Shown: positions 36,482 to 44,721 of the stretch, piece by piece | Position numbering within the stretch: position 1 is the first letter of the stretch | How the letters are laid out: each line of letters starts with the position of its first letter | NCBI RefSeq assembly: GCF_000714435.1 | Contig: NZ_JJMW01000041.1 | Span: 62,001 to 126,000, forward strand | Direction of reading: 5' to 3' | Length of the DNA: 64,000 nucleotides | From: Exiguobacterium alkaliphilum 12/1 | GTDB taxonomy: Bacteria; Bacillota; Bacilli; Exiguobacteriales; Exiguobacteriaceae | Translations under genes and position numbers: made by a program | Notes under the pieces: model-generated | Databases searched by the model: none | What the model saw: only the letters and a program-made list of their open reading frames with translations | Told to the model about the DNA's origin: nothing

Positions 36482-36513
36482 AAAAGACATCGAACCGCTC
36501 AGTTCGATGTCTT
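36482..36513. terminator. intrinsic terminator
   Basis: AAGACATCGAAC and GTTCGATGTCTT form a perfect 12-bp stem with a six-base loop. On the minus strand TTTT follows. It serves the DUF3817 gene and may also have ended the original MFS gene. Confidence 0.75.
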
Positions 36514-36795
36514 CTCTGTTGAAGGTAAAATTCGTTTTTCGAGTAGGAACGGTCCGAACGGGATGACCGACGCCATGACCGCGAGGACGAGCACTTTGAA
36601 ACTCCAGCGGAAGCGCCACGCCATGTAGACGGCAGCCGCGACGTACGCGACGAACAAGAATCCGTGCGCCGCACCGACGATGCTGACGGCGAGCGGCATA
36701 CCCGCTAAATACTTGAGCGGCATCGCGATAAACAATAACAATAAGAACGACATGCCTTCCGTATATCCGAGCCATTTAAACTGTGTAGCGTTCAT
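36499..36795 (-). CDS. DUF3817 domain-containing membrane protein (YdzA-like)
   Basis: The 98-residue protein has three membrane segments and the DUF3817 features FKWLGYTEGMSFLLLLFIAMPLK and GAAHGFLFVAYV, ending VIPFGPFLLEKRI. Its function is unknown; relatives such as YdzA occur singly in Bacillales. The ATG at 36795 follows AAAGGAG; an ATG 18 bases upstream lies before that site. It stands alone between the rearrangement scar and the DoxX gene. Confidence 0.87.
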   Translation of the reverse strand: MNATQFKWLGYTEGMSFLLLLFIAMPLKYLAGMPLAVSIVGAAHGFLFVAYVAAAVYMAWRFRWSFKVLVLAVMASVIPFGPFLLEKRILPSTEKTSN

Positions 36796-36877
36796 TTCTG
36801 TTCTCCTTTGCAATCCATGCTATGTTCATCGTAGCCGAACAACGAACGGTTTGTCACAGGAGAATGTCAGAAAGTCG

Positions 36878-37381
36878 TCACGCTATTTGACGATTTGGTG
36901 AACGATGCACGACTTTCGTTTCAACGAACTTGCGAAGGAACAACCCGTCGATCCCGATTTTCCCAGCGTTGTAACCGGCGACGAGGATAAGGACCGAAAC
37001 GATGAGCATCGTCGGGTTCGTGCTGACCGTACCTGAGAGCAAGAACGCCATGTTCATGACGAGACCGAAGAAAGCGGCGCTACGAGTCAACGCTCCGAGC
37101 AAGAGGCCAAGACCGACCAAAAACTCACCATACGGGATCAAGATGTCAAACAACGCTGCGTTCGGAATCGCGAAGCCTTCGAGGAAGGCGGCCCACCAAC
37201 CGGCCACCGCCGGATGGTCGCCCGTCGCGAGCGACGCTGCGTTTTGAAGATAGCCACCAGATGCGAAGTCGCCTGTGATTTTTCCCCACCCGGCCGTGAG
37301 CCAGTGATAACCGAGCCAAATCCGAAGTACGGTCAAGATGCCGGTCGCGATGTTGTGGTTTTGCCAAAACTTTGTGAACAT
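36878..37381 (-). CDS. DoxX family membrane protein
   Basis: The 167-residue protein has four membrane helices and the DoxX pattern: ILTVLRIWLGYHWLTAGWGKI, then IPYGEFLVGLGLLLGALTRSAAFFGLVMNM. DoxX relatives include subunits of quinol oxidases and of thiosulphate-oxidising or redox-stress complexes; in Firmicutes several are induced by thiol or quinone stress. AAGGAGG precedes the ATG. A perfect TGTGA-N6-TCACA dyad lies 38 bases before the start codon, so an FNR/CRP-type regulator may connect it to oxygen or redox state. Confidence 0.87.
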   Translation of the reverse strand: MFTKFWQNHNIATGILTVLRIWLGYHWLTAGWGKITGDFASGGYLQNAASLATGDHPAVAGWWAAFLEGFAIPNAALFDILIPYGEFLVGLGLLLGALTRSAAFFGLVMNMAFLLSGTVSTNPTMLIVSVLILVAGYNAGKIGIDGLFLRKFVETKVVHRSPNRQIA

Positions 37382-37418
37382 GATAATTCCTCCTTGTTAT
37401 GTGGAATGATGACTTATA

Positions 37419-37434
37419 TGTGATTACATTCACA
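37419..37434. promoter_or_regulatory. FNR/CRP-type dyad upstream of doxX
   Basis: TGTGATTACATTCACA exactly fits TGTGA-N6-TCACA, the consensus of B. subtilis Fnr and of CRP-family proteins. It lies in the doxX promoter region; no clear -35/-10 pair was resolved, so activator or repressor action is open. Confidence 0.6.
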
Positions 37435-37567
37435 ACATACCACTCATGTTCAGTTTTTCACATATGTTATGACAATCGTTCACCGTTCGTCCATATGTGT
37501 GTCACAAGTCAGTCACTTTTTGGAAATTCCACCTAAAAAGACGCCCGTATGGACGTCACATCGACCT

Positions 37568-37981
37568 TTATAACTGAACTTCTTGCGGTGGTTGCCCTTT
37601 CTTATTCATGACCCGCATCGATTGTGGCGTCACTTTCAAGATGACGAGTTTCGGATCATCCGGACCGTCGAACCAACCTTCGAGCTTCTCGTTCCACACT
37701 TTTTCTTTCATCGACTCGTCGTCCGACACGGTCGTCTCCCCTAAAATCTCTAAATACGTATCGCCGACACCGTCGCCATCGTAACCGATTAAAATATGTG
37801 TATACGGATTGTTTTTCAACTCGTCGACTTTATCTGTGTCTTTCGAGGTCGCGGTATAGAGCGTCAATTCATCGTGGAAAAATGTCATGTAGCGGCTATG
37901 CGGCTTTCCTTTATAGACAGTCGCCATCGTCCCTACGTTGCTGTGATTCAAAATATCTTTTGCCGTTTGCAATGCATCCAT
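37568..37981 (-). CDS. pyridoxamine 5'-phosphate oxidase family / general stress protein 26-like
   Basis: The 137-residue protein has the split-barrel flavin-binding fold: ALQTAKDILNHSNVGTMATVYKGKPHSRYMTF, then LYTATSKDTDKVDELKNNPYTHILIGYDG. This matches the PPOX-like general stress protein 26 family, which binds FMN or F420-like cofactors with unclear substrates. The ATG at 37981 follows AAGGAGG; an earlier in-frame ATG runs through the csp terminator. It lies downstream of the cold-shock gene, separated by a terminator. Confidence 0.82.
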   Translation of the reverse strand: MDALQTAKDILNHSNVGTMATVYKGKPHSRYMTFFHDELTLYTATSKDTDKVDELKNNPYTHILIGYDGDGVGDTYLEILGETTVSDDESMKEKVWNEKLEGWFDGPDDPKLVILKVTPQSMRVMNKKGQPPQEVQL

Positions 37982-38044
37982 TTCGAATACCCTCCTTGTG
38001 ATTGTCACTCGTATACTCTTCCCCGGAGGCACGCGATTAAACAC

Positions 38045-38075
38045 AAAAAAACCTGCCCGCAGATGCGGACAGGTT
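38045..38075 (-). terminator. intrinsic terminator of the cold-shock gene
   Basis: On the minus strand AACCTGTCCGC and GCGGGCAGGTT pair across four bases and are followed by seven T, 27 bases after the csp stop codon. Confidence 0.83.
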
Positions 38076-38101
38076 GTAAAATTCCTTAAAGTTAAGGAAG
38101 A

Positions 38102-38302
38102 TTAGATTTTTTCAACGTTAGAAGCTTGTGGTCCACGAGCTCCGTCAGTGATTTCGAAAGTTACTGCTTGGCCTTCTTCAAGTGTCTTGAAGCCGTCGCC
38201 TTGGATTGCTGAGAAGTGTACGAATACGTCGTCTCCGCCTTCCATTTCGATGAAGCCGTAACCTTTTTCTGAGTTAAACCATTTTACTTTACCTGTGTTC
38301 AT
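38102..38302 (-). CDS. cold shock protein (CspA/CspB family)
   Basis: The 66-residue protein is a single cold-shock domain with both RNA-binding motifs: [12 protein letters not shown] (RNP1) and DVFVHFSAI (RNP2), and the closing [11 protein letters not shown]. It acts as an RNA chaperone in the cytoplasm. CAGGAGGG precedes the ATG. The predicted promoter lies about 160 bases upstream, giving the long 5' leader typical of cold-regulated csp genes. Confidence 0.95.
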   Translation of the reverse strand: MNTGKVKWFNSEKGYGFIEMEGGDDVFVHFSAIQGDGFKTLEEGQAVTFEITDGARGPQASNVEKI

Positions 38303-38491
38303 AATGAACCCTCCTGAAATAAACGCTGAGCGTTATAGTAGTGCCTTACTAGAAAAAACTGACCAAAAAAAAGCACAAACCTCTGGGATTATCTTAAAAC
38401 GAAAAATAATCCAAAGCGTTTGTGAATTATGTTTCCAGCTATTCTTAATTAAGCACATATGTAATATACCACGGACAAATGCTTCTGTCTA
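38303..38491 (-). promoter_or_regulatory. csp promoter and long 5' leader
   Basis: On the minus strand TAGACA (38486-38491) and TATATT (38463-38468) are 17 bases apart. The transcript would carry a leader of roughly 150 nucleotides. A 13-base hairpin, AACGCTGAGCGTT (38322-38334), stands just upstream of the ribosome binding site. Such leaders act as cold-responsive RNA structures in known csp genes; that role here is inferred. Confidence 0.6.
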
Positions 38492-38569
38492 CTAAATACT
38501 TCGGTTTGCTAAAAATACTTCGAAATCGGGTACAGTCAGAGGGAAGTCATCACGAGGAGGAGACAGACC

Positions 38570-40165
38570 ATGGAGGCCATTAATCGATCGAATCCCCACG
38601 CCACGATTCGCGCCAACTCTGCTTATGCGGAGGAATCTTTATGGACGGATACGCTCGCTTGGCATGAAGCGACTCGCCGCGAGTCCTATCCGCATCAACA
38701 TCATACCGAACCGTCACGTCTTCCATTGACCGAACGAATCGTACCGGTGACGAACGCCCTTCCCCTCGAAGTGGCAGACGATATGGTGCGTCCCGTTTGG
38801 ATGAGACGACTGGACGCGGAATATTTGAATCTGACACAAGCAACGACACACCAAGTCGATGTGACCGAGTACGGGGCCGTCGGGGACGGGAGGACCGACT
38901 GCACGCTCGCCTTCCGGCTCGCCCTTCGTTCAAATCGGCGCGTCCACGTACCAGCCGGGACGTACGTCGTCCGAGGGATTCGAATGCCATCGAACTGCGT
39001 ACTCGTAGGGGCCGGACAGGACAAGACCGTGATTAAGCTCGCCGACGGGGCCCCGAAACATCGACGTCTACTCCTGAATGCGACCCCGTTCCGTGGCAAC
39101 CACCATATCGAAGTCGCCCATCTCACGCTCGATTGGAACGTCGATCGCCTCGGCGACGTCGAACGGACGTCGAGCGGCGATACGGCGTCGAGTGCGTTGA
39201 CGTTCGCCCACGTCACGTTCGGCTGGATTCACCATGTGACGGCGAAGAATGCCGGCTTGCACGCGTTCGACATCACGGCGCCCCACTACCACTATCTCGG
39301 GGACGGCCTACGGGCGGCGAACGGGAGCCGTTACGTTTGGCTCGACCGATGCGAGGCGACCCATTACGGGGACGATGGGATCACGACCCATCACAGCGAC
39401 GCCATCTATATCACGAACTGTTATTGCCACCACCCGCACGGTCGAACGCACACGGCCGGTTTTTCGAATTCGAACGGGATTGAGGTCGATGATGGCTCAC
39501 GTCACGTCGTCCTCGTCAATAATTTGACCGAAGGCTGTTTCGGCGGGATCGAGGTGAAGGCGCACGCCACGTCCTCGGCCGCCCATGACGTCCACATTTT
39601 CGGGCACGTGTCGTATCACGACAACCGTTCGTATAACTTCCGCCACATCGGCCACCATTTGGCGGACGACCCGGACTCGAAGACGGCCCGGTTCCTCTCC
39701 GGGACGAACCTCGTCTCCATTGAACCCGTCCGGTCCGGCTTATACGAAAAGTCCTCGCCTCGCAGTCTCGTCATCTCCGCTTATCAAGATGTGTTCATCA
39801 ACGGGTTCACCGCCCTCGGAGACACGGCCTACGACTACGAGGCCCAACCGGCACTCGCGATTCAATACAAATCGCGTAACGTGCGTTTGAAGCGGATCAC
39901 GGCGAGCGGATTCACATCGGCCCGTGCCGACATCGAACTGTTCGGCGGGGCGAACCATACGGACCGTGTCTCGATTGAAGACGTGTCCTGCCGTCACTCG
40001 GCTCCGATCGCCATTAAAATCGGAGGACGGCTTTCGACGGTCTCGCTTCATCGAATCGAGGGCGAACAAAAAGGAGGAGATGCACTCATCTCCTCCCAAA
40101 GTCCACTCGACGCCCACGACGTGTTCGCTTACGGATTCTCAGAACGGGTGCGGAGCGACGCTTGA
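38570..40165 (+). CDS. right-handed parallel beta-helix (pectate-lyase-3-like) protein
   Basis: The 531-residue protein has a start of about 90 residues without recognisable domain, then VTEYGAVGDGRTDCTLAFRLAL, the hallmark of the GH28-related/pectate_lyase_3 superfamily, and a long beta-helix built of repeats such as HHVTAKNAGLHAFDIT, TNCYCHHPHGRTH and NGIEVDDGSRHVVLVNN. No signal peptide or membrane segment is present at the N-terminus, which is unusual for a polysaccharide-degrading enzyme. Candidate acidic residues occur in THYGDDGITTHHSDA. GAGGAGGAG precedes the ATG. Its 3' end overlaps the convergent flavodoxin-like gene by 37 bases. Confidence 0.78.
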   Translation: MEAINRSNPHATIRANSAYAEESLWTDTLAWHEATRRESYPHQHHTEPSRLPLTERIVPVTNALPLEVADDMVRPVWMRRLDAEYLNLTQATTHQVDVTEYGAVGDGRTDCTLAFRLALRSNRRVHVPAGTYVVRGIRMPSNCVLVGAGQDKTVIKLADGAPKHRRLLLNATPFRGNHHIEVAHLTLDWNVDRLGDVERTSSGDTASSALTFAHVTFGWIHHVTAKNAGLHAFDITAPHYHYLGDGLRAANGSRYVWLDRCEATHYGDDGITTHHSDAIYITNCYCHHPHGRTHTAGFSNSNGIEVDDGSRHVVLVNNLTEGCFGGIEVKAHATSSAAHDVHIFGHVSYHDNRSYNFRHIGHHLADDPDSKTARFLSGTNLVSIEPVRSGLYEKSSPRSLVISAYQDVFINGFTALGDTAYDYEAQPALAIQYKSRNVRLKRITASGFTSARADIELFGGANHTDRVSIEDVSCRHSAPIAIKIGGRLSTVSLHRIEGEQKGGDALISSQSPLDAHDVFAYGFSERVRSDA

Positions 40166-40635
40166 GCCGATTCGACGAGCTCGTCGAGCATCGCTTCGTC
40201 CAAATTGAGCGAACTTACTGTTTGTTTCGCCATCATCCGGACGATCGCCTTGTCGAGGAAGCCCATGCGTTCAAAGTCATACCCGCTGCCCACGACTTCG
40301 ACGAAATAGGCATGCGCCCGTAACGCGTCCCGATAAGCCGCTTCAAGTTCCCGTTTGCGTTCCGCGGCGGTCGGGGTGCCGGCACACAAATAGAGTCCGA
40401 GCGGGCGTTTCAACAGTTCCGACTCGTTGATGTGAAGCCACGCGGTCATCTCGTCTTGGATTTTCCCCATTCGGATTGAGCTGCCGACGATGACGTGATC
40501 CACGCCCGCCCAGTCTACGTCAGGACGTTCGACCACATCCTGAACGTGGACGTCCCCCGGTAATCGGTCCGCCAATAGACGTGCGACCTTTTCGCTCGTC
40601 CCGTAGCGGCTTGAATAGGTGATCAATGTCTTCAT
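40129..40635 (-). CDS. flavodoxin-domain protein (HemG-like)
   Basis: The 168-residue protein has a flavodoxin fold with the FMN phosphate loop YSSRYGTSEKVA, then VIVGSSIRMGKIQDEM and the GLYLCAGTP segment. The order and spacing match the flavodoxin-domain family that includes menaquinone-dependent protoporphyrinogen oxidase HemG. Whether it has that activity here is not known; no other haem genes are adjacent. GGGGGAAAC precedes the ATG. The C-terminal coding end overlaps the convergent beta-helix gene. Confidence 0.82.
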   Translation of the reverse strand: MKTLITYSSRYGTSEKVARLLADRLPGDVHVQDVVERPDVDWAGVDHVIVGSSIRMGKIQDEMTAWLHINESELLKRPLGLYLCAGTPTAAERKRELEAAYRDALRAHAYFVEVVGSGYDFERMGFLDKAIVRMMAKQTVSSLNLDEAMLDELVESAQASLRTRSENP

Positions 40636-40703
40636 CTCGTTTCCCCCTTTCGGTCAGATCATAGTATCCTATTCCCGAAAGAACGCGCGATACGTAGCAG
40701 CAT

Positions 40704-40735
40704 CAAAAAAACTCGCCTCTAAAGGCGAGTTTTTT
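40704..40735. terminator. bidirectional intrinsic terminator
   Basis: AAAAAACTCGCCT and AGGCGAGTTTTTT form a perfect hairpin with a short loop and runs of A and T on both sides. It terminates the glucosidase gene. Confidence 0.87.
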
Positions 40736-40736
40736 G

Positions 40737-42386
40737 TCACACTTTATACACTTGTGCCTCGTACGGGCGAAGCGTGAACGGGGACACGGGTTCCATGTTT
40801 CCGATGACGCGTTCGTTCACTTCAAACGGGAGTTCCCGCACTTGCTCCTCATCCGAGAAGTTACACAGGACGAGCCATGTCTCACCTTCGTACGTCCGCG
40901 TGAACGCATATACCGCCTCGTCGTCTGGTAAGAGCAGTTCATACTTCCCGTAGACGACGACCGGGTTCTGTTTCCGGAGCTGAATCAACTGGCGATAGTA
41001 GTGGAAGAGCGAGTCCGGGTCTTTCCGGGCCGCTTCCGCATTGATGTCGACGTAGTTCGGGTTGACGTCAATCCAAGGCGTCCCCGTCGTGAACCCTCCT
41101 TGCGCCTCAGCCGACCATTGGACCGGCGTCCGGGAGTTGTCGCGTCCACGCTCGTGGATGCCGCGAAAAATCTCTTCATGCGTGAGCAGTCCGTTCGACG
41201 TGTAATCGCGATAGGCGTTGAGCGTCTCGATGTCCCGATACTTGTCAATCGCATCGAAGGCGACGTTCGTCATCCCGAACTCTTCCCCTTGATAGATATA
41301 CGGCGTCCCTTTCAACATGTGTAAGAGCGTCGCGAGCATCTTCCCAGACCGCACGCGATATTCTGCCGAATCGTTCCCGAAACGGGAGATGGCACGCGGT
41401 TGGTCATGGTTGCTCCAATAGAGGCTGTTCCAGCCTTCTTCGTCGAGCCCTTCTTGCCAACGGGAGAAAATCGTCTTCAAATCCGTCAGCTTCCAATCGG
41501 TCGGGTTCCACTTCCCGAAGCTCCCGTTGCCGACGTCAACGTGCTCAAAATGGAAAACCATGTTCAACTCGTTCCGGTCTTCTCCGGTATAAAGTTTCGC
41601 TTCCTCGACGCTGACGCCCGGCATCTCGCCGACCGTGATCGTGTCGTACTTCGACAACACTTCCTGGTTCATCTCCTGCATGAACTCATGAATGCGTGGC
41701 CCGTTAAAGAAGAACGGTGTCCCGTCGCCGTAACCCGTGCCCCGCGTCTCCCCGTCCGGATAGCTCTGGTCTTTCGAAATCATGTTGATCACGTCCATCC
41801 GGAACCCGTCGACCCCTTTATCGAGCCAATACGTCATCAAGTCGTACACTTCACGACGAAGCGTCTCCGATTCCCAGTTGAGGTCCGGTTGTTTCTTACT
41901 GAATAGATGCAAATAGTACTCATCCGTCGCCTCATCATACTTCCAGGCACTGCCGCCAAAGAACGCACCCCAGTTCGTCGGAGGCTGTCCGTCCTTGCCT
42001 TTCTTCCAAATGTAGTAGTCACGATACGGATTGTCTTTTGACGAGCGAGACTCCATGAACCAATGATGTTCGTCCGACGAGTGGTTGACGACGAGGTCCA
42101 TCATGATTTTGATGCCATGACGGTGCGCTTCTTCTAACATCGCATCAAAGTCTGCCATCGTCCCGAACTCTTCCATGATGGCGCGATAGTCGCGAATGTC
42201 ATACCCATTGTCGTCGTTCGGCGAGTCGTACACCGGTGAGAGCCAGATGACGTCGATGCCGAGCTCCGCCAAGTAAGACATCTTCTCGGTGATGCCCGGG
42301 ATGTCCCCAATCCCGTCACCGTTCGAATCGTTAAAGCTGCGCGGATAAATTTGATAGACGACCGCTTCTTTCCACCATTGTTTCAT
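40737..42386 (-). CDS. malL: oligo-1,6-glucosidase / alpha-glucosidase (GH13)
   Basis: The 549-residue cytoplasmic enzyme is a GH13 alpha-glucosidase. Conserved regions are DLVVNHSSDEHHWF (region I), GFRMDVINMI with the nucleophile Asp (region II), TITVGEMPG with the acid/base Glu (region III) and WSNHDQPRAISRF (region IV). Val after the nucleophile Asp is the known marker for alpha-1,6 specificity, so isomaltose-type oligosaccharides are likely substrates; trehalose-6-phosphate hydrolase is a less likely reading. ATG codons at 42392 and 42386 lie just after GAGGAGG, and the second has the better spacing. It is divergent from an AraC regulator. Confidence 0.88.
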   Translation of the reverse strand: MKQWWKEAVVYQIYPRSFNDSNGDGIGDIPGITEKMSYLAELGIDVIWLSPVYDSPNDDNGYDIRDYRAIMEEFGTMADFDAMLEEAHRHGIKIMMDLVVNHSSDEHHWFMESRSSKDNPYRDYYIWKKGKDGQPPTNWGAFFGGSAWKYDEATDEYYLHLFSKKQPDLNWESETLRREVYDLMTYWLDKGVDGFRMDVINMISKDQSYPDGETRGTGYGDGTPFFFNGPRIHEFMQEMNQEVLSKYDTITVGEMPGVSVEEAKLYTGEDRNELNMVFHFEHVDVGNGSFGKWNPTDWKLTDLKTIFSRWQEGLDEEGWNSLYWSNHDQPRAISRFGNDSAEYRVRSGKMLATLLHMLKGTPYIYQGEEFGMTNVAFDAIDKYRDIETLNAYRDYTSNGLLTHEEIFRGIHERGRDNSRTPVQWSAEAQGGFTTGTPWIDVNPNYVDINAEAARKDPDSLFHYYRQLIQLRKQNPVVVYGKYELLLPDDEAVYAFTRTYEGETWLVLCNFSDEEQVRELPFEVNERVIGNMEPVSPFTLRPYEAQVYKV

Positions 42387-42499
42387 ATTCATCCTCCTCA
42401 TACATTCTGTCGCCTCCATCGTACCGTCTCCTCGAACGCATGGCTATCCATGATATGATTGGGATATGAACGATTTTGCTATTAAGAAAGGAAGATTCG

Positions 42500-43279
42500 A
42501 TGGAGATCGGCTTTTGTGGCTATTCTTATCACACTACATCCTATACTTTTCCGTTTCCAAATCAACTTGAGACGTATTTGATTCGGTTGCAGACGGAGGG
42601 GACGGCCCGCGTCGTCATCAACGGTGAGACGTATGCGGCACGCCCTGGGGACTTGTTGCTCGTCAGGCCGGGCGATGATTACGCGCTCCACGTCGACACC
42701 CCGGCGAGCGGCGACTATCACTTGTTTTGTTTAGGTGCCCCGCTCGATGCCTGGTGGGAAGAAGCGCCCCGTCAGACGATGACGTCCATTCCGATTGATG
42801 CACGCATGCTATCGCTTTGGCAACACATCACAGAAGAGGCGCGGCGTCCTGCAATCGACCAAGATGAGCGGATTATCGAGACGCTCGTCCAAGCGCTACT
42901 CTTCATGCTTGACCGGGCGATGCATGAGAATCGGATGAATACGCGGCCGCCCGTCGTCTCCCGCATGATGCGCTATATCGAAAGCCACGCGACGGACGAC
43001 TTTAAAGTCGCGGACGTCGCCGACGCGGTCGGACTGAGTGTCTCGCGCACGGTGCATCTCTTTAAAGAAGCAACCGGTCTGACCATCATCGCCTACGCTC
43101 AGTCGATTCGCCTTCAACTCGCTGAAGAACAGATGCGTTACACACAACACTCACTTGAACAGATCGCCGAACAGTCCGGCTTTCATTCGTATCCCTATTT
43201 CCATCGAATCTTTAAACGAAAATATGGCGTCGCACCAGGGGTTTATCGCACACTTCAACAAAAAAACGAAAATAAATAA
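42500..43279 (+). CDS. AraC family transcriptional regulator with cupin sensor
   Basis: The 259-residue regulator has an N-terminal AraC-type cupin (TARVVINGETYAARPGDLLLVRPGDDY) and a C-terminal double helix-turn-helix, VADVADAVGLSVSRTVHLFKEATG and LEQIAEQSGFHSYPYFHRIFKRKYG. It probably binds a sugar and controls the divergent oligo-1,6-glucosidase, with 113 bases between start codons. The ATG at 42500 follows GAAAGGA; a longer frame from a TTG at 42476 is possible but has no site. No clear operator was resolved. Confidence 0.88.
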   Translation: MEIGFCGYSYHTTSYTFPFPNQLETYLIRLQTEGTARVVINGETYAARPGDLLLVRPGDDYALHVDTPASGDYHLFCLGAPLDAWWEEAPRQTMTSIPIDARMLSLWQHITEEARRPAIDQDERIIETLVQALLFMLDRAMHENRMNTRPPVVSRMMRYIESHATDDFKVADVADAVGLSVSRTVHLFKEATGLTIIAYAQSIRLQLAEEQMRYTQHSLEQIAEQSGFHSYPYFHRIFKRKYGVAPGVYRTLQQKNENK

Positions 43280-43362
43280 AAAAAGAGTGATCCATTTTTT
43301 GAACCGCTCCGTTAGATGGGTGTAAACAACGACAACACTCACAAAACAAAGGAGCGATTCAC

Positions 43363-44703
43363 ATGAAGAAGAAAACAATGAACAAGATTGTAGCACCGGC
43401 ATTAGCGTTAGGCTTACTCGTCCCACTCAACGCCCAGGCGGCAGATCACGCACCGACAGCGAGCACACCGGCTGGTGACCTTCGTGCGACACTCGACCAG
43501 TTGCTATCTGAGCACTATGTCTTAGCGGTCACATCGATGATGAAAGCATACGACGGAGCAGCAGACGCTGAAGTGGCGATGAAAGCGCTCGACCAAAACG
43601 CACTCGACATGACACCTGCCATCGCATCGATTTACGGTGATGAAGGCGCGGCCCAATTCGAAGAAATCTTCGCCGGCCATAACGACTACTCGGCAGACTT
43701 CGTCGAAGCAGCGAAGTCAGAGGACCAAGAGCTCCGCGCTGAGGCAGAAGCAGAAGTCGACGAGTTTGTCGAAGAATTCTCGACATTCCTTGACGCCGCG
43801 ACAGAAGGTAACCTTCCTAAAGATGCAGCGGCTGACGTCCTCGAACTTCATGAAGAACAAGTCCTCTCCGTATTCGACAACTACGTAGCAGGTGACTACG
43901 ATTCGGCATACATGACGTATCGTGAAGGATACAAGCTCATGTTCGACATCAGTAAAGCCCTCTCAGGTGCGATCGTCACACAAATGCCTGACAAGTTTGA
44001 TTCACCAGCCGACACACCGGCCGTCGAGCTCCGCTCAACGTTGAACAGCCTTGCAGGTGAGCACTTCGCTCTCGCCGCAATCGGCATGCAAAAAGGATAC
44101 GACCAAGCAGAAGACTTCGACTACGTGAGCTGGGCGGAAGACCAGAACACACTCGACTTCAAAGCAGCCATCGCCTCTGTATACGGTGACGAAGGCGCAG
44201 CACAATTCGAGAAAGTATGGAACGGCAACCACATCACAGCCCAAGGTGACATCGTCGCTGCCACACTCGAAGGTGACGAAGCGAAAATCGAAGAAGCTCG
44301 TATGAAGCTTGACCAGTTCGCTGTCGACTTCAGCACATTCCTCGATGCAGCAACAGAAGGCAACTTGCCACAAGCTGCCGGTGAAGAAGCAATCAAACAA
44401 CACGAAGCACTCGTGCTTCAAACGTTTGATCAATATGTAGCCGGTGATGCAGAAGCAGCTTGGATGTCATTCCGTGAAGGATACGCGTTCATGTTCGGTG
44501 TTGGTGAAACACTCGGTAACGCGATCGTGACACAAATGCCTGACAAGTTCCACGAAACAACAATGCCTGAAGAAATGCCTGAAACAGGTCTCGGTGGTGC
44601 ACAAACACAATCGATGAACACACTCTACGCTGGCCTTGCTGTCCTTGGCGGAATCTTACTCGCCTTCGTCACACTTCGCAACCGTAAAGTATCTGAACAA
44701 TAA
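43363..44703 (+). CDS. sortase-anchored surface protein with duplicated helical domain (MPETG)
   Basis: The 446-residue protein has a signal peptide (residues 1-26, cleavage after AQA), two tandem copies of a domain of about 175 residues (about 39-212 and 222-396) and a cell-wall sorting signal: MPETG at 405-409, a hydrophobic stretch (421-438) and a basic tail RNRKVSEQ. Both copies share QNxLDxxxAIASxYGDEGAAQFE, STFLDAATEGNLP and AIVTQMPDKF. The copies are acidic, all-helical by pattern and lack cysteine. I do not recognise a function; similar domains are sometimes labelled copper amine oxidase without support. AAAGGAG precedes the ATG. The sortase that should anchor it follows after 18 bases. 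Confidence 0.82.
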   Translation: MKKKTMNKIVAPALALGLLVPLNAQAADHAPTASTPAGDLRATLDQLLSEHYVLAVTSMMKAYDGAADAEVAMKALDQNALDMTPAIASIYGDEGAAQFEEIFAGHNDYSADFVEAAKSEDQELRAEAEAEVDEFVEEFSTFLDAATEGNLPKDAAADVLELHEEQVLSVFDNYVAGDYDSAYMTYREGYKLMFDISKALSGAIVTQMPDKFDSPADTPAVELRSTLNSLAGEHFALAAIGMQKGYDQAEDFDYVSWAEDQNTLDFKAAIASVYGDEGAAQFEKVWNGNHITAQGDIVAATLEGDEAKIEEARMKLDQFAVDFSTFLDAATEGNLPQAAGEEAIKQHEALVLQTFDQYVAGDAEAAWMSFREGYAFMFGVGETLGNAIVTQMPDKFHETTMPEEMPETGLGGAQTQSMNTLYAGLAVLGGILLAFVTLRNRKVSEQ

Positions 44704-44721
44704 GAAATAAGGAGGGAGCCC

